From JBIYSM02 sp044759095 (lineage in GTDB: Bacteria > Bacillota > Bacilli > Brevibacillales > Brevibacillaceae): a DNA stretch of 64,000 nt. A program made the translations under genes and the position numbers. Location of the stretch: NCBI RefSeq assembly GCF_044759095.2, contig NZ_JBIYSM020000009.1, positions 1 to 64,000 of the forward strand, written 5' to 3'. Shown piece after piece: positions 9,062 to 18,385 of the stretch; within the stretch, counting starts at the first letter, position 1; the number at the start of each line of letters is the position of its first letter. Under the pieces are notes generated by a model. That model ran no database searches, was not told where the DNA came from, and worked only from the letters and a program-made list of their open reading frames with translations.

Positions 9062-9801
9062 GTGAAAAACCACCTTTTCCATGCGTGTTTGTTGGCATCC
9101 CTGTTAAGCTCAGCCAGCGCATTCGTCAGCGGAATTCCTTTCGGGCATACCTGCACGCAGTTTTGCGAATTGCCGCAGTTCACAATCCCCGCTTCGCTGA
9201 TCGCCACATCCAGGCGCGCCGCTTTGGACATGGCTCCGGTCGGATGGGCATTGAAGTACTTGATTTGCGCCATCGCCTGCGGACCGAGATAGGGAGAGTG
9301 GTCATTCACGTTGGGGCAGGCTTCCAGACAGCAGCCGCAGGTCATGCAAGTAGCGAACGCGTAAGACTCCTGCTGTTCATCCTGGGAAATTCTCGGTCCC
9401 GGACCCAATGCATAGGTTCCGTCTATGGAAACCCATCCCTTGATCGTTTTTAATCCTTCAAACATTTGCTTCCGGTCGACGCACAAGTCTTTTTCTACAG
9501 GGAAGGTGCCCATCGGCTCCAGGGTGATCGGCTGCTCCAGCTTGTCGACCAGTGCAGAGCAGGCCTGCCTTACTTTCCCGTTGATCACCATGCTGCACGC
9601 CCCGCATACTTCTTCCAGGCAATTGGACTCCCACACAATCGCCCGTACCTTTTTTCCCGACGTGTTTACCGGATTCTTTTGAATCTCCATCAAAGCGGAA
9701 ATCACATTCATGTTTGCCCGGTACGGTACGGCAAACTCTTCCCAATAGGGGGCGCTGTCCGGGCGATCCTGCCGTTTCACTTTGATTTGAACCGTTATCA
9801 T
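9058..9801 (-). CDS. sdhB: Succinate dehydrogenase/fumarate reductase-type iron-sulfur subunit
   Basis: Electron-transfer subunit, 247 residues. An N-terminal 2Fe-2S domain (SNCLEEVCGACSMVINGK near residues 60-77) is followed by ferredoxin-like motifs CMTCGCCLEACP and CVQVCPKGIPL for the 4Fe-4S and 3Fe-4S clusters. It closely resembles Bacillus-type SdhB. GGAGGAAG precedes the start. It lies between the flavoprotein gene (24 bases) and fumarase alpha (4-base overlap). A housekeeping sdh operon normally exists elsewhere in such genomes, so this is probably an additional, pathway-specific complex (inference). Confidence 0.87.
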   Translation of the reverse strand: MITVQIKVKRQDRPDSAPYWEEFAVPYRANMNVISALMEIQKNPVNTSGKKVRAIVWESNCLEEVCGACSMVINGKVRQACSALVDKLEQPITLEPMGTFPVEKDLCVDRKQMFEGLKTIKGWVSIDGTYALGPGPRISQDEQQESYAFATCMTCGCCLEACPNVNDHSPYLGPQAMAQIKYFNAHPTGAMSKAARLDVAISEAGIVNCGNSQNCVQVCPKGIPLTNALAELNRDANKHAWKRWFFT

Positions 9802-9825
9802 TCCCGCTTCCTCCTTCCTGCCAGT

Positions 9826-11616
9826 CTAATGGCGGGCAGCCGCCGCTTCCTCGGCAGAATCGGGACCGGCAGCTTCCTTGACGACGTCGTATCGGCGCTG
9901 ACGCGGCTGAATGTAGGCGAGGTCGACCGGCTCGTAGTGGAATCGCGGGCCCTCCGGCGTATAGGAGGCAAGTGTCGTCTTCAGCCAGTTTTCATCGTCC
10001 CGCTCCGGAAACTCCGGCTTGTAGTGAGCTCCCCTGCTTTCGTTCCGGTTCAGTGCCCCCAGGGTGATCACCCGGGCCAGCTGCATCATGTTCCACAGCT
10101 GACGCACAAAAGTGACTGTCTTGTTGTTCCAGTCCGAAGTGTCATCCACGCCGATCCGCTGCCAGCGTTCCATCAGCTCCTGCAGTTTTTCATCCGTTTT
10201 TTGCAGGCGGTCGTTATAGCGGACCACCGTTACGTTCTCCACCATCCAATCGCTCATCTCCACATGCAGCTGGTACGGGTTTTCATTGCCGTCCATCCGG
10301 CAAATGCGCTGCAGGTACTCCTCCTGGCGCTTTCGTTCTGCGGCAAACACGTTGGGTGACAGGTCTTTGGCCGACTTTTTCAGGCCGCGTACGTACTCGA
10401 TCGCTTTCGGTCCCGCTACCATTCCGCCAAAGATCGCTGACACCAGGGAGTTGGCTCCGAGTCTGTTGGCGCCGTGGTACTGAAAATCGCACTCCCCGCA
10501 GGCGAACAACCCGGGGATGTTGGTCATCTGATTGTAGTCCACCCACAAGCCCCCCATGGAGTAGTGCATGGCGGGGAAAATCTTCATCGGGAGTTTGCGA
10601 GGGTCTTCCCCGACGAATTTTTCGTAGATGTTTAAAATGCCTCCCACCTTTTGTTCCAGCACATTCTTCGGCAGATGGGACAAATCGAGGTACACCATGT
10701 TCTCCCCGTCAATCCCCAGCTTCAGATCGACACAGACGTGAAAAATCTCACGCGTCGCGATGTCACGGGGCACGAGGTTGCCGTACGCGGGGTACTTTTC
10801 CTCGAGAAAATACCACGGCTTGCCGTCCTTGTAGACCCAGACGCGTCCCCCTTCGCCGCGAGCCGATTCGGACATCAGGCGCAGCTTGTCGTCGCCCGGA
10901 ATGGCGGTGGGATGAATTTGAATAAACTCTCCGTTGGCGTAGTGCACTCCTTGCTGGTACGCAATGCTGTGGGCGCTTCCGGTGTTGATGACGGAGTTGG
11001 TGCTCTTGCGGAAGATCATCCCGATCCCGCCGGTCGCCAGCAGCACCGCATCCGCGGGAAACTCCTTGATCTCCATCGACTTGAGATCCTGGGCGACGAT
11101 CCCCCGGCACACCCCTTCGTCATCCAGGACGAGGGACAGCATTTCCCAATATTCAAACTTTTCCACTTGCCCTTCCACTTCAAAGCGGCGAACCTGCTCA
11201 TCCAGAGCGTACAGAATTTGCTGTCCGGTGGTGGCGCCGGCGAATGCGGTGCGGGAATACTTGGCTCCGCCCAGGCGCCGAAAGTCGATCAGCCCTTCCG
11301 GCGTGCGGTTAAACGGCACTCCCATTCGGTCCAGCAGGTAGATAATCTCGGGAGCCGCTTCGCACATCGCCTTCACCGGAGGTTGATGGGCCAAAAAATC
11401 TCCGCCGTAGATCGTATCGTCAAAATGCTCCCAGGAGGAATCCCCCTCCCCTTTTGTATTTACCGCCCCGTTAATGCCTCCCTGCGCACAGACCGAGTGG
11501 GAACGCCGCACGGGAACGACAGAAAAGAGTTTGACTTTCCCTCCCGCTTCCGCAATCTTGATCACGCTCATCAGACCGGCCAGTCCGCCGCCGACAACAA
11601 TGATGTTCTCGTTCAT
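9826..11616 (-). CDS. sdhA: Succinate dehydrogenase/fumarate reductase-type flavoprotein subunit
   Basis: FAD-containing catalytic subunit, 596 residues. It shows the dinucleotide fold IIVVGGGLAGLMSVIKIAEAG, the FAD-attachment region RRSHSVCAQGGINGA, RLGGAKYSRTAFAG, HPTAIPGDDKLRLMSE, and SARGEGGRVWV with substrate-binding residues. ATG 11616 follows GGAGGG; the open frame extends about 97 codons upstream but overlaps sdhC and looks non-coding. It forms a complex with the adjacent SdhC and SdhB. In this operon the acceptor acid may be succinate or a substituted succinate such as methylsuccinate. That is inference from context, not from residues I can distinguish. Confidence 0.9.
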   Translation of the reverse strand: MNENIIVVGGGLAGLMSVIKIAEAGGKVKLFSVVPVRRSHSVCAQGGINGAVNTKGEGDSSWEHFDDTIYGGDFLAHQPPVKAMCEAAPEIIYLLDRMGVPFNRTPEGLIDFRRLGGAKYSRTAFAGATTGQQILYALDEQVRRFEVEGQVEKFEYWEMLSLVLDDEGVCRGIVAQDLKSMEIKEFPADAVLLATGGIGMIFRKSTNSVINTGSAHSIAYQQGVHYANGEFIQIHPTAIPGDDKLRLMSESARGEGGRVWVYKDGKPWYFLEEKYPAYGNLVPRDIATREIFHVCVDLKLGIDGENMVYLDLSHLPKNVLEQKVGGILNIYEKFVGEDPRKLPMKIFPAMHYSMGGLWVDYNQMTNIPGLFACGECDFQYHGANRLGANSLVSAIFGGMVAGPKAIEYVRGLKKSAKDLSPNVFAAERKRQEEYLQRICRMDGNENPYQLHVEMSDWMVENVTVVRYNDRLQKTDEKLQELMERWQRIGVDDTSDWNNKTVTFVRQLWNMMQLARVITLGALNRNESRGAHYKPEFPERDDENWLKTTLASYTPEGPRFHYEPVDLAYIQPRQRRYDVVKEAAGPDSAEEAAAARH

Positions 11617-11636
11617 GTAACGCACCCTCCGTCTTT

Positions 11637-12254
11637 CTAAATAAATGCGAACAACGTACCGATCCCCACACCGGTCAGGACAACAAACAGAACGAGCCGG
11701 AGAGCGGAAGAGAGTCGCTGGGCAGCCCCCCCGCTGGTGATCCCCCAGGTAATCAACCCCGTCCACAGTCCGTTGGAGAAGTGGAAGGTCGTGGAGCTGA
11801 CCCCCAGCACATAGAAGAGAAAGATCAACGGGTGCTGCAGATGGGCTTGCACCGCGTCGTAGTTGACCGGGGAGGCAAAGATCAGGCTGGACAGGCGAAA
11901 GACCCACAGGTGGTACAGCACAAACACCAGCGTGATCAGACCGCTTACCCTTTGCGCAAAAAACATCCAGTTTTGCGAATAGGAGTAGCGGTAGGGATTG
12001 TTTTTGGCCATCATGCCGATATAAATGCCATAGCCTGCATGGTAGAGCAGCGGCATGGCGATGAACAGCACCTCGATCACCGGCAAGAAAGGAATTCCCA
12101 AGAGCGCGCCTACATGACGGTCATACTCCGCTTTTCCCAGCATCGCGATGGCATTCGAGTAGAGATGCTCCAGCAAAAACAGGCCAAGCGGCACGATTCC
12201 GGCGAGAGAATGAAGGCGGCCGAGCAAAAAGCGGCGGCTGGACAGTTCTTTCAC
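11637..12254 (-). CDS. sdhC: Bacillus-type succinate dehydrogenase cytochrome b558 subunit
   Basis: Membrane anchor with about five transmembrane helices, 205 residues. Histidines in RLHSLAGIVPLG, LLYHAGYGIYIG, LYHLWVFR and TFHFSNGLWTGLITWGIT fit di-haem ligation in the single-subunit Bacillus-type anchor. It passes electrons between SdhAB and menaquinone. The GTG start at 12254 overlaps the MmgE/PrpD stop (GTGA) and has AAAGGAG eight bases upstream. Compared with housekeeping B. subtilis SdhC the architecture is the same, so sequence alone does not set the physiological direction. Confidence 0.85.
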   Translation of the reverse strand: MKELSSRRFLLGRLHSLAGIVPLGLFLLEHLYSNAIAMLGKAEYDRHVGALLGIPFLPVIEVLFIAMPLLYHAGYGIYIGMMAKNNPYRYSYSQNWMFFAQRVSGLITLVFVLYHLWVFRLSSLIFASPVNYDAVQAHLQHPLIFLFYVLGVSSTTFHFSNGLWTGLITWGITSGGAAQRLSSALRLVLFVVLTGVGIGTLFAFI

Positions 12255-13603
12255 GACACCCGGCTCCTTTCGCTCCAGAAATCGGCCGCATCCGACAGGA
12301 ATTCCAGCTGCAGGATCTGATTGATCCAACCGGCTCTTTTTTCCCCAGGCACATGAGCGGCCAATGCATTGAACTTCGCTGTCAGCTCCGCAGCCGTGAC
12401 CGGATTTTCCGGGTCGCCTTTCGGATAATCGGTGCGCTGCCGCAGCACCTCACCTTGTTGTGTTTCCACCTCCAGAATGGAGCCCCATTGTTCCGGATAG
12501 GCGGCATCCACTTCGGGATCAAGTGTCAGCTCTACCCGTTGCATCAGCGAGCGAATGGCCGGATCGAACAATGCCTCTTCTGTGAAGTCGGTCAACCCTG
12601 CCGATCCTTTGACAAAAGCGAGGGCGACGCAGAACTGCAGGCTGAATTTGGAAGCGTACACGGTTTGCGGATTGGGATTGTCAGTGATGGCTACGACCGA
12701 TTGATACCCGCCGACGCGAATGCAGCGGACATCCTGCGGAAGGATGCCGTGTTCTTTGCGCAACTGAAGTACCAGATCGACAGCCGGATGCGTGTGACGG
12801 CACGAGGCGTGAATCTTGAACGAGTTTTCCCGAATCTTAAAATGCTCGCCGAGTCTGTCAGTAATCCTGGATTCGTCAAAGGTCTCCGCCATCGCCCGGA
12901 AGAACCCGCGATCCCCTTCGAGGATTTTCGCGGGACCGGTGAAGCCTTTATGGGCGAGAAGGGAGGCCAGCAGACCGTTCATTGCCGCCTTGCCGGTGTG
13001 AAGCTGCTTCGACATCGCACCGTCCACTATAAACTCCCACAGTCCGGCTGCCTGCGTCCCTGCATTTCCCAGCGCATGCACGATCTGCCGCTCGTCAAGC
13101 TCCAACAGTTTTGCCACCGCCGCCGCCGCGCCAAACGTCCCGCACGTCGCTGTATTGTGCCAATAGTAGTAGTGGGAAGGACTCACCGCCTCACCGATGC
13201 GGAAACAGACGTCATAGCCGATCGCCACCGCGGCGATCAATTCCCTGCCGCTTTTGTGCAGCCACTCCGCCACCGCCAACGCTGCCGGAATCACGACCGT
13301 AGCGGCGTGGATAATCGACGCCTTGTGGATGTCATCCAGTTCCACCACATGGGACGCTGCACCATTGACAAGCGCCGCGTGTGCTACCGAGGTTTTGCCG
13401 CCGGTAACAAGCGATGCTTGCTCCGTGCCCCCCAGTTCCCTTGCCAGCTTGTCGATCATCTGAACCGGCGGTTTGTCAGCGCCCGCGACCGCCGATCCCA
13501 GCCAATCCAACAGGCACAGTTTGGTAAACTCCACTACTTCTGCGGGCAAATCATCATAGTGGGTATTCGCGATAAAATGAGCCAACCTGCTGCTGAGTGT
13601 CAT
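12251..13603 (-). CDS. MmgE/PrpD family protein
   Basis: Cytoplasmic member of a family that includes 2-methylcitrate dehydratase (PrpD/MmgE) and cis-aconitate decarboxylase (450 residues, typical length). Recognisable blocks are LLDWLGSAVAGA, NGAASHVVELDD, the YYYWHNTATCGTFGAAAA region, QLHTGKAAMNGLLA, and FKIHASCRHTHPAVD. No methylcitrate synthase or methylisocitrate lyase lies nearby, which weakens a propionate role. In this setting it may dehydrate, isomerise or decarboxylate a tricarboxylate or C5 acid to feed the pathway. ATG 13603 directly follows the sucD-like stop. The specific reaction is unknown. Confidence 0.85.
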   Translation of the reverse strand: MTLSSRLAHFIANTHYDDLPAEVVEFTKLCLLDWLGSAVAGADKPPVQMIDKLARELGGTEQASLVTGGKTSVAHAALVNGAASHVVELDDIHKASIIHAATVVIPAALAVAEWLHKSGRELIAAVAIGYDVCFRIGEAVSPSHYYYWHNTATCGTFGAAAAVAKLLELDERQIVHALGNAGTQAAGLWEFIVDGAMSKQLHTGKAAMNGLLASLLAHKGFTGPAKILEGDRGFFRAMAETFDESRITDRLGEHFKIRENSFKIHASCRHTHPAVDLVLQLRKEHGILPQDVRCIRVGGYQSVVAITDNPNPQTVYASKFSLQFCVALAFVKGSAGLTDFTEEALFDPAIRSLMQRVELTLDPEVDAAYPEQWGSILEVETQQGEVLRQRTDYPKGDPENPVTAAELTAKFNALAAHVPGEKRAGWINQILQLEFLSDAADFWSERSRVS

Positions 13604-14515
13604 TTATCTCGCCCCCTTCGCCGCCAAAACAGCCTGCAGGACATCCATCATCTCGTCGAAGCGATTGACCACGTGCGCCCCCGCTTCGCGAAGCTTTTCC
13701 GCCTTGCCGGAGGGACGTCCGACGCTGCCGGAGATGAATGCGCCCGCGTGACCGAAAACGGTTCCTTCCGGCATCTGTTCCGTAAAGCGGCCGGCGATAT
13801 AGGAGATCAGCGGCTTGGTAAATCCACCCTGCTTGACGAAATCGGCCGCCTGCTCCTCGAACATCGTTCCCGGCTCCGAAAACGTCACCACCGCATGCGT
13901 CTCCTGATCTTGTTCAAAACATTCCAACAAATCGCGAATCGAGGTGCCGATCAACGCATCTCCTCCGATCCCGACGCTGGTGCTGACGCCGAATCCGGCA
14001 CGTTTGACCATCCACGAAGTCTCTGCGGTCATTCCGCCGCTGCGGGAAATCACTCCTACATGCCCCGGAACGAAGCAACGGTCCGGGTTGTCCCCGCCGA
14101 TTGAGCCCAGCTTCACGCGATCCTTCGGGTTAATCAGGCCCACGGTGTTGGGTCCAATGATGCGAACCTGATGCTGTCGCGCCAGATGCAGCATTTTGAT
14201 CGTGTCCAGCTGCGGGATGTTTTCCGTGGTTACCACCATCACTTTGATCCCGTTGTCGATCGCTTCCCTGACCGCGTCCAATGCAAAGGCAGGCGGGACG
14301 ACAATCAGACTGGTGTTGACCTGATGTTCTTCCACCGCTTCCCGCACGGTGTTGTATACAGGAACGCCGTGTACGTCCTGCCCCTTTTTTCCCGGTGTCA
14401 CCCCCGCCAGGACCCTGGTTCCGTACTCCAGCGTATGCCGCGTCACCATGGTCGCCTCCCGGCCGGTAATGCCTTGAATAACGATGCGCGAGTGTTTGTC
14501 AATCAAGATTGCCAT
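13604..14515 (-). CDS. Succinyl-CoA synthetase-like acyl-CoA ligase, alpha subunit
   Basis: Alpha subunit of an ADP/GDP-forming dicarboxylate-CoA ligase, 303 residues. The CoA-binding fold begins with RIVIQGITGREATMVTRHTLEYGT. The catalytic phospho-histidine lies in FGHAGAFISGSVG, and RIIGPNTVGLINP and GVISRSGGMTAE are family blocks. Relatives include SucD and malate-CoA ligase MtkB. Pairing with a CitE-type lyase in one operon favours a malate or citramalate substrate over a TCA-cycle role (inference). AAAGGGGG precedes the start. It lies 27 bases after the beta subunit gene. Confidence 0.85.
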   Translation of the reverse strand: MAILIDKHSRIVIQGITGREATMVTRHTLEYGTRVLAGVTPGKKGQDVHGVPVYNTVREAVEEHQVNTSLIVVPPAFALDAVREAIDNGIKVMVVTTENIPQLDTIKMLHLARQHQVRIIGPNTVGLINPKDRVKLGSIGGDNPDRCFVPGHVGVISRSGGMTAETSWMVKRAGFGVSTSVGIGGDALIGTSIRDLLECFEQDQETHAVVTFSEPGTMFEEQAADFVKQGGFTKPLISYIAGRFTEQMPEGTVFGHAGAFISGSVGRPSGKAEKLREAGAHVVNRFDEMMDVLQAVLAAKGAR

Positions 14516-14542
14516 GGCACATCCCCCTTTCGATCGAGTCTC

Positions 14543-15760
14543 TCAGTACAAATCCGGATAGGCGGAGCGCATCCGCTCCATCATGATGGCTGCCGCTTCG
14601 CCAATGGTTACCTCTTCACCGTAATACTCTACTCCCGCCCCGATAAAAATTTGCTTGCCAACGGCGTCGTTCACACCCGCTTCCCGAACCACGACCGGAA
14701 ACGTACTCAGATTGATATTAAGCTCCTCAAGCGCTCGCACGAGCCCTCTGGCCATCACGTCAATCTGCGTATTGTTCGTGATGTTGTGGGCGACGAACAG
14801 CCCCTTTACGCCGGGTTTGGAGACGATTCCCTTGGTCAGGCCGTACACTTTTTCTTCCGATGGATTGCCGCCTGTCTCCGTGTAGTTGGCCGGTCGTCCC
14901 CCAAGATCAACCAAAGCGTCGAAACTGAGCAGGCTGCCGCCGCCGCCTCCGCACATGAATCCGATGTCTCCGCCATCCATTTCGGTATAGCGAGCTGTGC
15001 CGCGATAGTCGGCATCGTTGACGGCAATCATCTGCTTTTCCAGCTCGGTGAGCGGGCGCCAGGTCCGTTCACTGCCAATCTCCACCATGCCCGCCAGCCC
15101 TTTCTGCCGGTACATGGCGGCATCGTCGACTGCCATGACGGAAGCCGCCGCCACGAGCCCCCCCTGTTTTGTGATCACCAGCGGGTTGATCTCCAACAGG
15201 TAGCAATCATAGTGCAGAAAGATGTGATACAGTTTGCTGAGAATGTCACCGGCAAGGAGCAGCTGTCTGCCGTTCAGGCCCAAACGGCTCCAGATCTCCT
15301 TTGCCTTGTATTCCGACAGCCCAAAGAGCGGATCGACGTGCTCGATCACAACCTTTTCCGGATACTCCGCTACGAGCTGCTCTACTTCCACTCCCCCTTC
15401 CGTCGTGGCAATGATGACAGGCATCTGGCGATTTTTATCGATCGCGATGGACAGGTACAGCTCTTTGTCGATGTCCACCTTCTCCTCAATGAGGAGTTTC
15501 TCTACGGGAAAATGGGAAACGGTCATCCCAAGCAGTGCCTGTGCGTGAGATTTTGCTTCTTCCGCCGTATCTGCAAATTTTATCGCCCCTGCTTTTCCCC
15601 GCTTGCCTACCGGAACGAGGGCTTTCAGTACGACCGGCCCTCCGTATCGTTGGACGATCATTTCCGCCTGCTCCGCGGTCTCCGCCACCCAATTCTGCGG
15701 GGTTGGCACACCCGCCTGGCAGATCAACTGCTTGCTGTGATGCTCCAGGATTTTTCCCAC
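14543..15760 (-). CDS. Succinyl-CoA synthetase-like acyl-CoA ligase, beta subunit
   Basis: ATP-grasp beta subunit partnering the adjacent alpha subunit, 405 residues. The ATP-grasp region spans roughly residues 5-225 (KILEHHSKQLICQAGVPTP, VVLKALVPVGKRGKAGAIKF, LLEINPLVI). The C-terminal flavodoxin-like half has GFMCGGGGGSLLSFDALVDLGG and NYTETGGNPSE. The glycine-rich loop is longer than the GLAMAT/GAGLAM form of SucC, which may reflect a distinct substrate. The GTG start has AGAGGGGGAG upstream. It is the first gene of the downstream unit, with a GntR-type operator about 40-50 bases before the start. Confidence 0.85.
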   Translation of the reverse strand: MGKILEHHSKQLICQAGVPTPQNWVAETAEQAEMIVQRYGGPVVLKALVPVGKRGKAGAIKFADTAEEAKSHAQALLGMTVSHFPVEKLLIEEKVDIDKELYLSIAIDKNRQMPVIIATTEGGVEVEQLVAEYPEKVVIEHVDPLFGLSEYKAKEIWSRLGLNGRQLLLAGDILSKLYHIFLHYDCYLLEINPLVITKQGGLVAAASVMAVDDAAMYRQKGLAGMVEIGSERTWRPLTELEKQMIAVNDADYRGTARYTEMDGGDIGFMCGGGGGSLLSFDALVDLGGRPANYTETGGNPSEEKVYGLTKGIVSKPGVKGLFVAHNITNNTQIDVMARGLVRALEELNINLSTFPVVVREAGVNDAVGKQIFIGAGVEYYGEEVTIGEAAAIMMERMRSAYPDLY

Positions 15761-15796
15761 TTCGGCTCCCCCTCTTTGCTCAATATTATGGATTCA

Positions 15797-15814
15797 GGAT
15801 ATTGGATCCAATTT
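15797..15814. promoter_or_regulatory. Putative GntR operator 1, before the CoA-ligase beta gene
   Basis: GGATATTGGATCCAATTT contains the perfect 12-bp palindrome ATTGGATCCAAT (15801-15812), in the gap between gntR and the ligase beta gene. Near-identical sites occur at 20139 and 21730, before the other units of the same gene set. FCD-type GntR proteins are known to bind TTG-N4-CAA-like palindromes, so this is the likely autogenous or pathway operator. Confidence 0.65.
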
Positions 15815-15835
15815 TAAAGCGTAAGGGATTGGAAA

Positions 15836-16504
15836 TCAATCCCTAGCATCATGAAGGTGCTCTTTAAAAGCTTCACCCGTCCTCAAAATATGTTTGCGGA
15901 TCACATTCTGGAGTTGACTCGCATCCCCTTTTTCAATGAGTTGCAGCATTTCCTTGTGCTCTGCGAGCGAACGTTCCATCTGGCCAGGCAGCATTCCTGG
16001 CGTGTGCGGCGGGAAGCCGTGCCACAGCATCTCGAGAATCATCTGAGCCCGCCGCCAGCGGCAACCCTTCCGCATCATGTGATGAAATTCCGCATTTTTC
16101 TGGATAAACTCTTCCACGTCATGTTTGGCTGCAGCCTGCTCCATGTCATCGGCCAACTGTCGCAGGGTCCGCTTATCTTCTGCGGTTAGATGGGGGAGCG
16201 AACGTTCGACCGCCATCGCCTCCAGCGTGGCCCGCAAATGGTAGATTTCCTCAATATCATCCGCCGTAACGGGTGTGACGATTGCTCCTTTGTGAGGCTC
16301 GAGGGTTACCAGCCCCTCTTTTTCCAGCTGCCGCAGCGCTTCTCGAATCGGCATCCGGCTTACCCCCATCGCTTCAGCCAACTCCTCTTGAACAAGCCGT
16401 TCCCCCGGTTTAAACTCTCTCTTCAGAATCGCCTCCCGCAGCCGGGAAACGACTCTCTCCAGTAATGTTGAACGGTCATTTAGTCGCAAGTGGCTTCGGT
16501 CCAT
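15836..16504 (-). CDS. GntR-family regulator, FCD (FadR/VanR) subfamily
   Basis: DNA-binding regulator, 222 residues. The N-terminal winged helix (ERVVSRLREAILKREFKPGERLVQEELAEAMGVS, then MPIREALRQLEKEGLVTL) is followed by an all-helical FCD ligand domain with metal-ligand histidines likely in NAEFHHMM and in HKEMLQL and RKHILRTGE. AGGAGGAG precedes the ATG. Flanked on both sides by pathway genes, it probably senses an acid intermediate and represses from the three ATTGGATCCAAT-type palindromes. Ligand and sign of control are inferred. Confidence 0.88.
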   Translation of the reverse strand: MDRSHLRLNDRSTLLERVVSRLREAILKREFKPGERLVQEELAEAMGVSRMPIREALRQLEKEGLVTLEPHKGAIVTPVTADDIEEIYHLRATLEAMAVERSLPHLTAEDKRTLRQLADDMEQAAAKHDVEEFIQKNAEFHHMMRKGCRWRRAQMILEMLWHGFPPHTPGMLPGQMERSLAEHKEMLQLIEKGDASQLQNVIRKHILRTGEAFKEHLHDARD

Positions 16505-16600
16505 GGGTGTCTCCTCCTGAAAATCATCAGCTTTCTTTTGTTCAGTTCAGCAACTATACCCCATTTTCTCTGACACACCTCGTACAAGTCAATTCCACAA

Positions 16601-17875
16601 TCAATTGGACATGTTCTGCGGCAGCCAGAGAGACAGTTCCGGCCACACGACGATAATGGCGAGTACCACGATCATGAGAGCGACAAACGGCATGACTCCC
16701 TTGACGACTTCTTCCAGCTTCGCCTTGGTTATGCCGCTTACCACAAACAGGTTCAGCCCTACAGGCGGCGTCACCATGCCGAGCTCCATGTTGACGGTCA
16801 TAATGATGGCAAAATGAATCACATCGATCCCAAGAAGCTTTAAAATCGGCAGGAAAATGGGGAGCGTAATCAGGATGATGGACGTCGGCTCGAGGAACAT
16901 CCCCATGATAAAGAACAATAGATTCGCGGCGATCAGGAAGATCCACTTGTTGACCTCCCCTTCCATGATCCACCTGGCAATATCCTGCGGCACCTGTTCA
17001 TTGGTCAGGTACAGGCCAAATACAGTCGCACCGGCGATAATCAAAAAGATCATCGAGCTGGTGTTTACGGTTTCCCGCAAAATGGTTCGCGTGTCCGACC
17101 ATTTGATCTGCCGATAGATAAATACCGCTACCAGCAAGGAATAGACACACGAGATCACGGAAGCTTCCGTCGGGGTTGCAACCCCAAGATAGATCGTGCC
17201 AAGAATTAAAACGGGAAGAAAAGCCGCGGGAATCGCCTTTACGCTTAAAACAGCCCGATCCCGCCAGCTGGCTTTGGGCAGCCGGCCGAAGTTTTTGATT
17301 TTCGCATAGACGATAGCGACCACGACCAACACGGCGGTCAGGAACAATCCAGGCAAAAAACCGGCCATAAACAGCTTCCCGATCGATTCCTCCGCTACCG
17401 TCCCGTACACGATTAGCGGAATCGACGGGGGAATCAGGATGCCGAGTGTACCTGATGCCGCGACCAATCCCATCGCATAGCGCTTGCTGTACCCTGCTTC
17501 GACCATCCCGGGAATCATGATCGCGCCGATAGCGGCTGCCGTTGCCGGACTGGAGCCGGAGATGGCGGCAAATACCGCGCAGGCCAGAATCGTTACCACC
17601 GACAAACCGCCGGAAAAATGTCCCACCCACGACTTCAATGCGTCAATCAACGCATTGGATATTCCTCCGCGTGACATCAGTACGCCGGCGAAGATGAATC
17701 CGGGAATCGCCATCAGGGTGGAGACATTCAGCGAAGCAAAGATCTTCTGCGGCAACACATTGAGATTAAAGCCGCTCTCGAGCAAGGCGAGCGATGCCGA
17801 GATGACCAGCGCAACGGCCACCGGTACGCGAACCAGCAGCAGCAGGAAGAAGAGAAGAAAGATTATCCATTCCAT
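16601..17875 (-). CDS. dctM: TRAP transporter large permease DctM
   Basis: Large membrane subunit that carries solute with sodium co-transport, 424 residues with about 12 hydrophobic segments. Family features are PGFIFAGVLMSRGGISNALIDALKSWVGH, the SGSSPATAAAIGAIMIPGM block, ASGTLGILIPPSIPLIVYG, and FLEPTSIILITLPIFLPILKLLGID followed by GMVTPPVGLNLFV. The start overlaps the end of dctQ by 13 bases. With DctQ and DctP it forms a complete high-affinity dicarboxylate uptake system serving the downstream catabolic genes. Confidence 0.9.
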   Translation of the reverse strand: MEWIIFLLFFLLLLVRVPVAVALVISASLALLESGFNLNVLPQKIFASLNVSTLMAIPGFIFAGVLMSRGGISNALIDALKSWVGHFSGGLSVVTILACAVFAAISGSSPATAAAIGAIMIPGMVEAGYSKRYAMGLVAASGTLGILIPPSIPLIVYGTVAEESIGKLFMAGFLPGLFLTAVLVVVAIVYAKIKNFGRLPKASWRDRAVLSVKAIPAAFLPVLILGTIYLGVATPTEASVISCVYSLLVAVFIYRQIKWSDTRTILRETVNTSSMIFLIIAGATVFGLYLTNEQVPQDIARWIMEGEVNKWIFLIAANLLFFIMGMFLEPTSIILITLPIFLPILKLLGIDVIHFAIIMTVNMELGMVTPPVGLNLFVVSGITKAKLEEVVKGVMPFVALMIVVLAIIVVWPELSLWLPQNMSN

Positions 17876-18354
17876 TCGATCTTCACCTCTTTTTTCAGGC
17901 TGGCGAGCAGGCTGTCAAGGAAGCGGTAGCCGAGCATCAGACCGCTCAACGGAATGACGAGGTAGACGATCCAGAGATAAATCCCGGTGTCTGTCGACTG
18001 CTGCTGTGTTTCCAGATACATGGACAGCAGTTTTCCGCCGAAGAAGATGAAGAAAGCGCAGAACAGAACTCCCAACGCGTTGGAAAACAGGTTAAACGCC
18101 TTTCTCATACGAGGAGAAACGCGGTCATACAGGATATCCACCTGAATATGGTGACCCTCTCTCAGCGCCACGGCGGTGCCGATCAATGTCCCCCAAACGA
18201 CAAAGTACGTTGAGATTTCATCCACCCATGCTTTTGGACTGTTCAAGACGTACCGGCAAACCACTCCGTAGAAAATCAGGCCTACACCAATGACGATCAG
18301 TGAACCGGAGAGATAATCTTCAAATGCGGCATATCGTTCACGCCATTTTGACAT
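17863..18354 (-). CDS. dctQ: TRAP transporter small permease DctQ
   Basis: Small membrane subunit of the TRAP transporter, 163 residues with four transmembrane helices. Family signature residues are in NSPKAWVDEISTYFVVWGTLIGTAVALREGHHIQVD. The start has GGGAGG upstream. It is separated from dctP by a hairpin terminator and overlaps dctM. It binds DctM and helps receive substrate from DctP. Confidence 0.88.
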   Translation of the reverse strand: MSKWRERYAAFEDYLSGSLIVIGVGLIFYGVVCRYVLNSPKAWVDEISTYFVVWGTLIGTAVALREGHHIQVDILYDRVSPRMRKAFNLFSNALGVLFCAFFIFFGGKLLSMYLETQQQSTDTGIYLWIVYLVIPLSGLMLGYRFLDSLLASLKKEVKIEWNG

Positions 18355-18385
18355 GCGCCTGCCCTCCCTGTTAATAATTGTTGAG

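Noticed and set aside
12353..14104. Long plus-strand open frame (583 codons)
   Set aside because: It is the complement of the MmgE/PrpD and ligase alpha genes, has no ribosome site and gives a composition rich in His, Arg and Cys typical of antisense frames in GC-rich DNA.
14171..15817. Long plus-strand open frame opposite the CoA ligase genes
   Set aside because: Antisense to two well-recognised genes, no ribosome site, no recognisable domain.
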